A DNA stretch of 7,396 bases from Pseudonocardiales bacterium (lineage in GTDB: Bacteria; Actinomycetota; Actinomycetes; Mycobacteriales; Pseudonocardiaceae). The stretch covers positions 1-7,396 of the forward strand of contig JACDBJ010000210.1 in NCBI GenBank assembly GCA_013695005.1. Reading direction: 5' to 3'. This document shows, one piece after another, positions 1 to 6,170 of this stretch. Numbering within the stretch: position 1 is the stretch's first letter; every line of letters starts with the position of its first letter. The notes under the pieces were generated by a model. It did no database searches. It was not told the DNA's origin and saw nothing but the letters and a program-made list of their open reading frames with translations. The position numbers and the translations under genes are program-made.

Positions 1-2
1 CC

Positions 3-1034
3 ACCCATCCTGATTCCGGCAACGGCACCGCGCTGCCCGGCTACGTCATCGACTGCGCGGTCTACGTCGAGGGCCACCGACTGCCCGGCTCGTGGAGCCA
101 CCAGCGCGCGGTGGACGAGGTGGCCGCCCGCGGCGAGGGCTTCGTCTGGATCGGGCTGCACGAGCCGGACCACGAGCAGATCACCGGCATCGCCGAGACG
201 TTCGGACTGCACGAGCTCGCCGTCGAGGACGTGGTGCACGCCCACCAGCGACCCAAGCTGGAGCGCTACGACGACACGCTGTTCATGGTGCTCAAGACCG
301 TCTGTTACGTGGCGCACGCCGAGCCGAAGACGGCGAGCGAGATCGTCGAGACCGGCGAGATCATGGTTTTCGTCGGTCGGGACTTCGTCGTGACCGTCCG
401 GCACGGCAACCACTCCGGGCTGCACGACGTGCGCCGGCAGCTGGAGACCGAGCCGGACAAGCTCGCCCTCGGCCCCGCGGCCGTACTGCACGCCATCGCC
501 GACCATGTCGTGGACGGCTACGTCGAGGTGACCGAGGCCATCGAGGACGACATCGACACCGTCGAGGCGGAGGTGTTCGAGCCGCGCTCGACGATGGATC
601 CCGAGCAGATCTACGTGATGAAGCGCGAGGTCCTCGAACTGCGCCGGGCCGTCATGCCGCTCGCGTCGCCGCTGCGCAAGCTCACCGAGGGCTACAGCTC
701 GCTGGTGCCGCCCGAGGTGCGGTCGTACTTCCGCGACGTCGACGACCACCTCACGACGGTCACCGAGCGGGTGACCGGGTTCAACGAGCTGCTGACCACA
801 CTGGTCGACGCCGTCCTTGCGAAGATCACGATGCGGCAGAACAATGACATGCGCAAGATCACGTCGTGGGTGGCGATCATCTCGGTGCCCACCATGGTCG
901 CAGGGCTCTACGGGATGAACTTCGACACGATGCCCGAGCTGCGCTGGAGCTTCGGCTACCCGCTGGTGCTCCTGGTGACGCTCGGGATCTGCACCGTGCT
1001 GTTCCGGACTTTCCGCCGGCGACGCTGGCTCTGA
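3..1034 (+). CDS. corA: CorA family divalent cation (Mg2+/Co2+) transporter, 5'-truncated by window edge
   Basis: This protein forms a pentameric inner-membrane channel for Mg2+ (and Co2+ or Ni2+), with a large cytoplasmic N-terminal funnel and two C-terminal membrane helices. The frame is open from base 3 with no start in the window, so the N terminus lies upstream; 343 residues are visible, close to full length for actinobacterial CorA. An internal GTG at 111 is not the start, because the CorA-like sequence YVIDCAVYVEG is already in frame before it. The signature YGMN (GMN codons at 912-920) follows the first helix (about 864-911) and is followed by the usual MPEL in the periplasmic loop. 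A second helix (about 948-1005) and a basic tail RRRRWL end the protein. The acidic helix around EAIEDDIDTVEAEVFEP is the usual long stalk region. Family assignment is secure; metal preference is inferred. Confidence 0.95.
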   Translation, partial: THPDSGNGTALPGYVIDCAVYVEGHRLPGSWSHQRAVDEVAARGEGFVWIGLHEPDHEQITGIAETFGLHELAVEDVVHAHQRPKLERYDDTLFMVLKTVCYVAHAEPKTASEIVETGEIMVFVGRDFVVTVRHGNHSGLHDVRRQLETEPDKLALGPAAVLHAIADHVVDGYVEVTEAIEDDIDTVEAEVFEPRSTMDPEQIYVMKREVLELRRAVMPLASPLRKLTEGYSSLVPPEVRSYFRDVDDHLTTVTERVTGFNELLTTLVDAVLAKITMRQNNDMRKITSWVAIISVPTMVAGLYGMNFDTMPELRWSFGYPLVLLVTLGICTVLFRTFRRRRWL

Positions 1035-1108
1035 CCTGGTCTGAGACGACGTGAGTCACCGATCGGGTTGTTGATCGAACCGGTCGAGCTGCGCGGGGCG
1101 AAAGAACC

Positions 1109-1114
1109 TAGGCT
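1109..1114 (+). promoter_or_regulatory. Putative -10 element (TAGGCT) for the Rieske gene
   Basis: TAGGCT fits the actinobacterial -10 pattern TANNNT. It would place transcription start near 1120-1122, just ahead of a GAAAGGA ribosome-binding site at 1131-1137. No good -35 is seen at 17 nt; a partial match TCGAGC lies at 1084-1089 with a 19-nt spacer. The 109-bp gap after corA otherwise holds only short, unconvincing inverted repeats. The element overlaps the upstream TTG candidate start at 1114, which argues against that start. Confidence 0.35.
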
Positions 1115-1143
1115 TGGGCAAGCTCGGACCGAAAGGATCAGCG

Positions 1144-2151
1144 CTGAACGAGCACAAGCCACGCGCCGGAATCGGGCCGCTGAGCCGGCTGGGTGCACCC
1201 GCGTGGAGTGATCAGGAACCGACCTGGCGTGACGCCAAGCCGGCGCTGATCGGCGCCGCGTTGCGCCGTGCGCAGGCCAGGCCGTCGGGCAACTGGTACG
1301 TGCTGGCCGCGAGCCGAGAGATCCACGGCGGCAAGCCATACGGGCGCGTCGTCGCCGGCGTCGAGGTGGTGGCGTGGCGCGACGCCGGTGGCGGCCTGCA
1401 CGTCGGGCCGGGCTCGTGCCCGCATCTTGACGCGCCGCTCTGCGACGCCGCCGTGCACGAGGGCTCGATCGTCTGCCGCTGGCACGGGATGCGGCTGCCT
1501 CCGGGTGGTCGCCCCGGCTGGCTCACCTATCCTGCGTACGACGACGGGGTGCTCGCGTGGGTGCGTCTCGACGCCGTCGGCGGCGAGGAGCCGCTGGCCA
1601 CGCCGGTGCTGGGACCCCGGCCAGTGGCTCAGGGGAAGCTGGCAACGGTGGCCACCGTGCTCGGCCGGTGTGAGCCGCAGGATGTGCTTGCCAACCGGCT
1701 CGACCCGTGGCACGGCGGCTGGTTCCACCCGTACTCGTTCACGAACCTGTCCGTGATCAGCGCCCCAGCGGTGGACAGCTCCGAGGCCGACGACCGGTTC
1801 CTGGTCAAGGTGAGCTTCCGGTTGGCTCGCGACCTCGGCGTCGCGGTGCATGCCGCGTTCAGCTGCCCCGAACCGCGCACCATCACGATGGCGATCGTCG
1901 ACGGCGAGGGCACCGGCAGCGTGGTGGAGACCCACGCGACTCCCTTGGGCCCCGACGAGCGCGGCCGGCCGCGTACCGCGGTGATCGAGGCAGTGATCAT
2001 CCAGTCCGACCGGCCAGGCTTCGACCGGGCGCACCTGGTGGCACCGGCCCTGCGCCCGCTCATCGGCTGGGCCGCAAAGCGGCTGTGGCGCGACGACATC
2101 GCCTACGCCGAGCGCCGTTACCTGGTCAGGTCGCGCTCACGCCTCGGGTGA
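1144..2151 (+). CDS. Rieske [2Fe-2S] non-heme iron oxygenase-like protein (DUF5914-type C-terminal domain likely)
   Basis: This is a probable cytoplasmic oxygenase terminal component that would take electrons through a Rieske cluster to a mononuclear iron. Counting from a TTG at 1114, the Rieske ligands are C102, H104, C121 and H124 (CPHL...CRWH, spacing C-x1-H-x16-C-x2-H). Downstream, D197-x2-H200-x4-H205, preceded by N194, matches the mononuclear iron motif of aromatic-ring dioxygenases such as naphthalene dioxygenase. At about 335-345 residues it is nearer in size to VanA or KshA types than to 450-residue dioxygenase alpha subunits. I prefer the CTG at 1144 as start because GAAAGGA sits 6 nt before it, while the TTG at 1114 overlaps a likely -10 box; CTG starts are rare, so this is tentative. 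The C-terminal part resembles the actinobacterial DUF5914 domain from memory. Substrate and reductase are unknown. The 3' end overlaps the convergent methyltransferase by 15 bp. Confidence 0.85.
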   Translation: MNEHKPRAGIGPLSRLGAPAWSDQEPTWRDAKPALIGAALRRAQARPSGNWYVLAASREIHGGKPYGRVVAGVEVVAWRDAGGGLHVGPGSCPHLDAPLCDAAVHEGSIVCRWHGMRLPPGGRPGWLTYPAYDDGVLAWVRLDAVGGEEPLATPVLGPRPVAQGKLATVATVLGRCEPQDVLANRLDPWHGGWFHPYSFTNLSVISAPAVDSSEADDRFLVKVSFRLARDLGVAVHAAFSCPEPRTITMAIVDGEGTGSVVETHATPLGPDERGRPRTAVIEAVIIQSDRPGFDRAHLVAPALRPLIGWAAKRLWRDDIAYAERRYLVRSRSRLG

Positions 2152-2153
2152 GC
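2135..2153. other. Short hairpin holding both convergent stop codons
   Basis: GCTCAC (2135-2140) and GTGAGC (2148-2153) form a perfect 6-bp inverted repeat around a 7-nt loop. The plus-strand stop TGA (2149-2151) lies in the right arm and the minus-strand stop (TCA at 2137-2139) in the left arm. The stem is short and has no T-run, so terminator function is only possible. Confidence 0.45.
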
Positions 2154-2898
2154 TGGGTGCACGGGGCCGCCGCCCGAGGAACGTGTGCACGAGACCCTGC
2201 TGCCAGCCGGGCATCGTCTGGCTCCGCACGTCGACGAAGCCGGCCCGGCCCATCCGGTCCCGGAACTCCTGCGCGCCGTCGAAGTCCTTGACGCTGCGCC
2301 ACAGGTAGCGGTACAGCTCGCCGCTTCCGGTGCGCAGCCGCCCGTACGGGATGATCACCGTCCACGCCACGGCGTTCCAGATCACCCGCGACCGGCGCGA
2401 GTCGCGCACCGAGTACTCGTGCACCGCGAGCGGTGCACCGGGTTTGAGCAGCTCGAGGATGCCGCGCAGCCCCGGGTCCGGGCTGGCCAGGTTGCGCACC
2501 AGGTAGGCGGCCAGCACCCCGTCGAACAGACCGGTGACCCCGGCGTGGGTCAGCGCCTCGGCGCGGGCGTGCACGAACTGGACCCCTGGCGGCCAGCTCT
2601 TCAACCTGGCCTGGGCCAGCATCTCGGTCGAGACGTCGACGGCCACGATCTCGGCATGTGGGGCGGCGTCCAGCAGGGCCGCGGTGGACGCGCCGGTGCC
2701 GCACCCGAGGTCGAGCAGCCGCAGCCCGACCCCGCCGTTGGGCAGGCCCATCCGGCGGGCTGAGAGCCGCAGGTGATCGTGGTAGCCGGGGTTGGCGCCC
2801 ACCAGCTCGTCGTAGCGGTGCGCGCCGACATCGAACGCCGCTGAGACGCCGGACACCGTTGCCGAGAACGGCACTTTCGCTCGTGCCGGTCTGATCAT
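2137..2898 (-). CDS. Class I SAM-dependent methyltransferase (UbiE/Coq5-like)
   Basis: This soluble methyltransferase transfers a methyl group from S-adenosylmethionine to an unidentified small, probably hydrophobic, acceptor. The SAM-binding glycine motif LDLGCGTG lies at about residues 62-69, followed by the ribose-binding acidic loop VAVDVSTEML. A UbiE-like block, YLVRNLASPDPGLRGILELLKPG, contains the RN and LKPG elements typical of that branch. The reading frame can begin at an ATG at 2914-2916, but that codon has no ribosome-binding site. The ATG at 2896-2898 (MIRPARAK) has AAGGA 7 nt upstream, so I place the start there, giving 253 residues. It runs convergent to the Rieske oxygenase with a 15-bp overlap and lies 42 bp downstream of the YflT-like gene. 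Pairing with an oxygenase suggests, but does not show, a shared lipid, quinone or carotenoid-type modification pathway. Confidence 0.9.
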   Translation of the reverse strand: MIRPARAKVPFSATVSGVSAAFDVGAHRYDELVGANPGYHDHLRLSARRMGLPNGGVGLRLLDLGCGTGASTAALLDAAPHAEIVAVDVSTEMLAQARLKSWPPGVQFVHARAEALTHAGVTGLFDGVLAAYLVRNLASPDPGLRGILELLKPGAPLAVHEYSVRDSRRSRVIWNAVAWTVIIPYGRLRTGSGELYRYLWRSVKDFDGAQEFRDRMGRAGFVDVRSQTMPGWQQGLVHTFLGRRPRAPSSPEA

Positions 2899-2905
2899 CG
2901 GCACA

Positions 2906-2910
2906 TCCTT
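2906..2910 (-). promoter_or_regulatory. Ribosome-binding site deciding the methyltransferase start
   Basis: The minus strand reads AAGGA here, 7 nt before the ATG at 2898-2896. The alternative ATG at 2916-2914 lies upstream of this site and has no purine-rich motif of its own. Confidence 0.6.
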
Positions 2911-2940
2911 GCGCATGGGCGACCAGCGGCCCGAGACCGG

Positions 2941-3465
2941 TCAGCTTGCGGGCTTCGGATCCATCGCCAGCTTGGCCAGCAGCTCGCGGGCCTTCTCCGC
3001 GTTGCGCGGCTGGCAGAGCACGTCGTACCGGCCGGCGACCATTTGGCTCGCGGAGGTGAAGTCGCGCCGCCCGCGGGATGCGCCGTAACCGACGGCGGCG
3101 AACACCACGCCGAAGACGATGCCGCTGACCAGGCCGACGAGGATCGGCCCGATCGGGTTGGTTGCCGTGCTGAAGAAGCTGAGCAGCAGGCCGACGAACA
3201 GGCCGAACCACGCTCCGGACAACGCCCCGGAGAACAGCACCCGACCCCAGGTCAACCGGCCGATCACGCGTTCCACCAGCATGAGGTCGACTCCGACGAT
3301 CGTGACGTCTCCCACCGGGAACTCGTTGTCCGCGAGGTAGTCGACGGCTCGCTGGGCTTCCTCGTAGGTGGCGTATGACCCGACGGGCCAGCCGGTGGGC
3401 GGCGTCGGCAGGTTGGGCAGCCCAGGGGTGTTACGCCCCCCGGTGCCGCCGAACGGAGTGACCAC
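2941..3465 (-). CDS. YflT-like (general stress protein 17M type) small membrane protein
   Basis: A 174-residue protein with a glycine/proline-rich N terminus (residues 4-29), a globular segment GSYATYEEAQRAVDYLADNEFPVGDVTIVGVDL in separate pieces typical of the heat-induced stress protein YflT family, then two glycine-rich hydrophobic helices (about 76-98 and 105-129) and a basic cytoplasmic tail ending in NAEKARELLAKL. The segment SYATYEEAQRAVDYLADNEF is the family hallmark. The start is GTG with GGAGG on the minus strand at 3475-3479, 9 nt upstream. Both helices carry GxxxG-like spacing (GALSGAWFGLFVG, GLVSGIVFG), suggesting helix packing or oligomerisation. The biochemical role of the family is not established; stress induction is known for the Bacillus relative only. 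It lies 41 bp downstream of the acyl-CoA dehydrogenase. From memory, a similar small transmembrane protein occurs near corA in mycobacteria (Rv1234, Rv1239c). Confidence 0.8.
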   Translation of the reverse strand: MVTPFGGTGGRNTPGLPNLPTPPTGWPVGSYATYEEAQRAVDYLADNEFPVGDVTIVGVDLMLVERVIGRLTWGRVLFSGALSGAWFGLFVGLLLSFFSTATNPIGPILVGLVSGIVFGVVFAAVGYGASRGRRDFTSASQMVAGRYDVLCQPRNAEKARELLAKLAMDPKPAS

Positions 3466-3506
3466 GGCAGTTCACCTCCAGTGCAAGGCGCCCATCATGC
3501 CAGCGA

Positions 3507-4700
3507 TCATCCGAGCCGGTACTCCCGGAGTAGGCCGCGGCTGATGATCGTCTTCTGGATCTCCGAGGTGCCCTCGCCGATAAGCAGAAACGGGGCCTCG
3601 CGCATCAGCCGCTCGATCTCGTACTCCTTGGAGTAGCCGTAGCCGCCGTGGATGCGGAACGCGTCCTGCGTGACCTCCATGCAGTACTCGCTGGCCAGCA
3701 GCTTGGCCATGCCGGCCTCGACGTCGAACCGCTCACCGGAGTCCTTCAGGCGGGCGGCGTTGACCATCATCAGATGTGCGGCCTCAACCTTGGTGGCCAT
3801 CTCGGCGAGCTTGAACGCGATCGCCTGGTGTTGTGCGATCGGCTTGCCGAAGGTCTTGCGCTGCTGGGCGTAGGACACGGCGAGCTCGAACGCGCGGATG
3901 GAGATGCCGCAGGCCCTGGCGGCGACGTTGACCCTGCCGACCTCGACGCCGTCCATCATCTGCGTGAAGCCGGCGCCGGGCTGCCCGCCGAGTACCTGGT
4001 CGGCGCCGATGCGGTAGCCGTCGAACACCAGCTCGGTGCTGTCGACGCCCTTGTAGCCCATCTTCTCGATCGGACCGGGGACGGCGAGGCCGGGCGCGAC
4101 CGGGCCGAGCCCTTCCGGCTTGTCGACGAGGAAACAGGTGAGGTTCTGGTGCGGCTTCTCGGCGCCCTCGTCGGATTTGACCAGCACGGCGACCAGGTTG
4201 GACGTGCCGCCGTTGGTCACCCACATCTTCTGACCGTTGATCACGTACTCGTCGCCGTCTTTGGTGGCCCTGGTACGGATCGCCGCCACGTCGCTGCCCA
4301 GCTCCGGCTCCGACATGGAGAACGCGCCGCGGATCTCCCCCTCCGCCATCTTCGGCAGGTAGTGCAGCTTCTGCGCTTCGGTGCCGTGCTGGGTGATCAT
4401 GTGCGCGACGATGAAGTGGGTGTTGATCACGCCGGAGACGCTCATCCAGCCGCGGGCGATCTGTTCGACCACCAGCGCATAGGTCAGCAACGACTCGCCG
4501 AGCCCGCCGTAGGACTCCGGGATCGTGAGCCCGAACAGCCCCATGTCCTTCATGCCGGCGACGATCTCGGTGGGATAGCTGTCGGAGTGTTCGAGCTCCT
4601 GCGCGTGCGGGATGATCTCCTTGTCCACGAACGTGCGGACGGTGGACAGGATCTCGGTTTGAACGTCGGTCAGACCAGGAGTCTGGGCGAGCCGGGCCAT
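3507..4700 (-). CDS. Acyl-CoA dehydrogenase, FAD-dependent
   Basis: This enzyme performs alpha,beta-dehydrogenation of an acyl-CoA thioester, passing electrons through FAD to electron transfer flavoprotein, as in beta-oxidation or branched-chain amino acid breakdown. The 397-residue length is normal. N-terminal helices (about 10-120) lead into the middle beta domain with FSMSEPELGSD (127-137) and MWVTNGG (159-165). The C-terminal helical domain has RKTFGKPIAQHQAI (281-294) and RIHGGYGYSKEYEIER (349-364). The catalytic base is E376 in GEGTSEIQ, the medium-chain-type position. The start is the ATG at 4698-4700 with a perfect AGGAGG (minus strand, 4708-4713) 7 nt upstream, although the frame stays open far beyond it. 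Chain length is not readable from sequence. It follows the HAD-like gene by 53 bp and precedes the YflT-like gene by 41 bp, so co-transcription is possible. Confidence 0.96.
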   Translation of the reverse strand: MARLAQTPGLTDVQTEILSTVRTFVDKEIIPHAQELEHSDSYPTEIVAGMKDMGLFGLTIPESYGGLGESLLTYALVVEQIARGWMSVSGVINTHFIVAHMITQHGTEAQKLHYLPKMAEGEIRGAFSMSEPELGSDVAAIRTRATKDGDEYVINGQKMWVTNGGTSNLVAVLVKSDEGAEKPHQNLTCFLVDKPEGLGPVAPGLAVPGPIEKMGYKGVDSTELVFDGYRIGADQVLGGQPGAGFTQMMDGVEVGRVNVAARACGISIRAFELAVSYAQQRKTFGKPIAQHQAIAFKLAEMATKVEAAHLMMVNAARLKDSGERFDVEAGMAKLLASEYCMEVTQDAFRIHGGYGYSKEYEIERLMREAPFLLIGEGTSEIQKTIISRGLLREYRLG

Positions 4701-4707
4701 TGGTGGG

Positions 4708-4713
4708 CCTCCT
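4708..4713 (-). promoter_or_regulatory. Ribosome-binding site fixing the acyl-CoA dehydrogenase start
   Basis: The minus strand reads AGGAGG, 7 nt before the ATG at 4700-4698. This matters because the frame is open upstream for almost 600 bp, which could mislead start calling. Confidence 0.75.
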
Positions 4714-4753
4714 GCGGCCGGGGCGGTGTTACCCGCCAGTATCGCTGAGACAC

Positions 4754-5254
4754 CTACCGGTGGCTCGCCAGAATCGCGGCCTCGACGGCCGGCCAGTCGG
4801 GCGTGTGCTGGACCCAGTCCGGTGCCGGCCGCGGTTGCGGGCCGAACAGGTAGCGGTGCGCCATGACGTCGCGCAGCGCTTCGAACACGTCGAGCCGGTC
4901 GTCGACGAAATGGGTGATGCCCAGCTCGCGCGCATGCACGGCCTTGTCGACGCGGCGCAGGCAGAAGCGCCGGTTGCCCGCCGGGACGCCGGTGCGCTCG
5001 AAGAACCGGTGGTGGGCCAACCACTGCTCGGTGTGCCGCTGGATCCGCTCGCCGCACTTGGACACCAGCCACACCCGTCCGTCGAACCGCTCGACGAGCC
5101 GGGGCAGGACGTCGAAGACGCCGTCGACCGCGGGTGTGGCGAGCATCGCCTGCTCGTCGGCCCCGAAGAACGCGGTGTCTGCGCCGTGCGGATCGTCCGG
5201 CCCGGTGATGATCACCCGCCCGATGTCCACCCCGAGCCGCGGTTGCGCGTCCAT
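4754..5254 (-). CDS. HAD-like small hydrolase family protein
   Basis: A compact protein of 166 residues from the ATG at 5252-5254, or 174 from a GTG at 5276-5278. It shows a HAD-like core: motif I in LGVDIGRVIITG (nucleophile candidate D10 from the ATG), motif II serine in VWLVSKCG (about S65), a lysine near K104 (RRVDKAVH) and motif IV in ITHFVDDRLDVFEAL (D118, D119). No inserted cap domain is visible, so large substrates may be accepted, or it is not a metabolite phosphatase. The second aspartate of DxDx(T/V) is replaced by glycine (D-I-G-R-V), which removes the usual general acid. The segment ADTAFF and the whole VSKCG...FVDDRLDV layout recur in a conserved uncharacterised HAD group. The ATG gives a normal distance to motif I but has no clear ribosome-binding site. 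Substrate is unknown. It diverges from PPK2. Confidence 0.75.
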   Translation of the reverse strand: MDAQPRLGVDIGRVIITGPDDPHGADTAFFGADEQAMLATPAVDGVFDVLPRLVERFDGRVWLVSKCGERIQRHTEQWLAHHRFFERTGVPAGNRRFCLRRVDKAVHARELGITHFVDDRLDVFEALRDVMAHRYLFGPQPRPAPDWVQHTPDWPAVEAAILASHR

Positions 5255-5281
5255 CGGGCAATGATCGCCGCAGGCCACGCA

Positions 5282-5310
5282 TTGCTCGCAGAGTGGTGCC
5301 GACCTAGCGT
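5282..5310 (+). promoter_or_regulatory. Probable leaderless promoter of ppk2
   Basis: TTGCTC (5282-5287) and TAGCGT (5305-5310) are separated by 17 nt and resemble sigma70-type -35 and -10 boxes (TTGACA; TANNNT). The ATG of PPK2 begins only 6 nt after the -10, so transcription would start at or next to the A of the ATG, giving a leaderless mRNA. The absence of a ribosome-binding site before this ATG agrees. The promoter fills the short divergent gap to the HAD-like gene. Confidence 0.55.
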
Positions 5311-5316
5311 GAGCCG

Positions 5317-6087
5317 ATGCGCCGCAAGGACGAGGCCAGCGAGCTGGAGAAGCTCCAGATCGAGCTGGTGCACATGCTCGACTGGATCCGCAAGAGCGGG
5401 CACCGGCTGGTCGTGATCTTCGAGGGCCGCGACGCCGCCGGGAAGGGTGGGACGATCAAACGGATCGTCGACCCGCTCAACCCGCGGTTCTGCAAGGTCG
5501 TCGCGCTGCCGGCGCCGACCGAGCGTGAGCGCACCCAGTGGTACTTCCAGCGCTATGTCGACCACCTCCCGGCGGGCGGCGAGATGGTTGTCTTCGACCG
5601 GTCCTGGTACAACCGGGCCGGCGTCGAGCGGGTGATGGGGTTCTGCACCGACGCCGAGTACTGGGAGTTCCTGCGCACCGCGCCCGATTTCGAACGGATG
5701 CTGATCCGTTCGGGCATCCAACTGGTCAAGTACTGGTTCTCGGTCAGCGACGAGGAGCAGGAGAAGCGGTTCCAGTCGCGGCTGAACGACCCGGCGCGGC
5801 GCTGGAAGCTCTCGCCGATGGACCTGGAGTCCCGCCGGCACTGGGTCGACTACTCCCGGGCCAAGGACATCATGATCGAGCACACCTCCACCCCGGACTC
5901 GCCGTGGTGGGAGGTCGACGCCGACGACAAGCGCCGAGCGCGGCTGAACTGCATCTCGCACCTGCTCTCGCTCGTGCCCTACGAAGCCGTGCACCACGAG
6001 GCGCTCGAGCTGCCGAAACGCCAGGACGACAACGGCTACCGCCGACCCCCGATCGACGCGCTGCACTGGATCCCCACCCCCTACTGA
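5317..6087 (+). CDS. ppk2: Polyphosphate kinase 2 (PPK2 family)
   Basis: PPK2 enzymes transfer phosphate between inorganic polyphosphate and nucleotides, mainly making GTP or ATP from the diphosphate; they are cytoplasmic P-loop kinases related to thymidylate kinase. The protein has 256 residues with a short N terminus. The opening ELEKLQIELVHMLDWIRKSG is the family's conserved helix. Walker A is GRDAAGKGG (37-45, with K43); Walker B is VVFDRSWYNR (91-100, with D94) followed by AGVERVMGFC. The lid region has RRWKLSPMD (162-170 approx.), and the C terminus ends in PPIDALHWIPTPY. All key motifs are intact. The single-domain organisation fits the common class; whether it prefers ADP, GDP or AMP cannot be read reliably. 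It is expressed away from the HAD-like gene and is followed, 26 bp after its stop, by a palindromic repeat that may end its transcript. Confidence 0.96.
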   Translation: MRRKDEASELEKLQIELVHMLDWIRKSGHRLVVIFEGRDAAGKGGTIKRIVDPLNPRFCKVVALPAPTERERTQWYFQRYVDHLPAGGEMVVFDRSWYNRAGVERVMGFCTDAEYWEFLRTAPDFERMLIRSGIQLVKYWFSVSDEEQEKRFQSRLNDPARRWKLSPMDLESRRHWVDYSRAKDIMIEHTSTPDSPWWEVDADDKRRARLNCISHLLSLVPYEAVHHEALELPKRQDDNGYRRPPIDALHWIPTPY

Positions 6088-6113
6088 CCGCCGCCCGCCC
6101 GGCGCCCGCAGCA

Positions 6114-6170
6114 CGAACGGGACAAGGGTGCTGTTCGGAGGGCGGCGCGACAGCCCTGGTGTCCCTTTCG
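6114..6170. repeat. Imperfect palindrome, left copy of a pair flanking the AbiEi/DUF559-like gene
   Basis: Left arm 6114-6134 and right arm 6150-6170 (21 nt each) surround a 15-nt G/C-rich spacer. Comparing the left arm with the reverse complement of the right arm gives 16 of 21 matches: CGAA, GGGACA, two single G positions and CTGT. The inner arm GGGACAAGGGTGCTGT matches the corresponding arm of the copy at 7073-7137 at 14 of 16 positions. It sits between the PPK2 stop and the AbiEi/DUF559-like gene and could weakly terminate ppk2. Its left arm contains the GTG at 6128, the most upstream start of the next frame. Confidence 0.7.

Noticed and set aside
92..847. Plus-strand frame of 251 codons overlapping corA in another frame.
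   Set aside because: Arg-rich out-of-frame translation of corA; no plausible start signal or domain.
1061..1085. GATC-containing and GGTT/AACC short inverted repeats between corA and the Rieske gene.
   Set aside because: Arms of 4 to 5 bp are too short to support an operator or terminator.
1138..2034. Minus-strand frame of 298 codons opposite the Rieske gene.
   Set aside because: Antisense shadow; the plus-strand frame has both iron-binding motif sets.
2126..3211. Long minus-strand frame of 361 codons over the methyltransferase and YflT-like genes.
   Set aside because: Its product is Arg/Ala-rich low-complexity sequence in the wrong frame, while the other frame encodes clear SAM-binding and YflT motifs.
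4721..4737. Small inverted repeat GGCGG...CCGCC between the HAD-like and acyl-CoA dehydrogenase genes.
   Set aside because: A 5-bp stem of pure G/C is expected by chance in DNA this GC-rich, and it is next to the ribosome-binding site rather than at a clear transcript end.
3648..4748. Plus-strand frame of 366 codons opposite the acyl-CoA dehydrogenase.
   Set aside because: It is an antisense shadow typical of high-GC genes; composition is His/Asp/Val-rich with no family match, and the other strand holds a complete enzyme.
4701..5282. Open frame continuing upstream of the acyl-CoA dehydrogenase ATG for almost 200 codons, suggesting an N-terminal fusion.
   Set aside because: The extension is Arg/Ala/Gly-rich shadow sequence in a second frame of the HAD-like gene, and a perfect AGGAGG precedes the ATG at 4700. 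No domain is recognisable in it.
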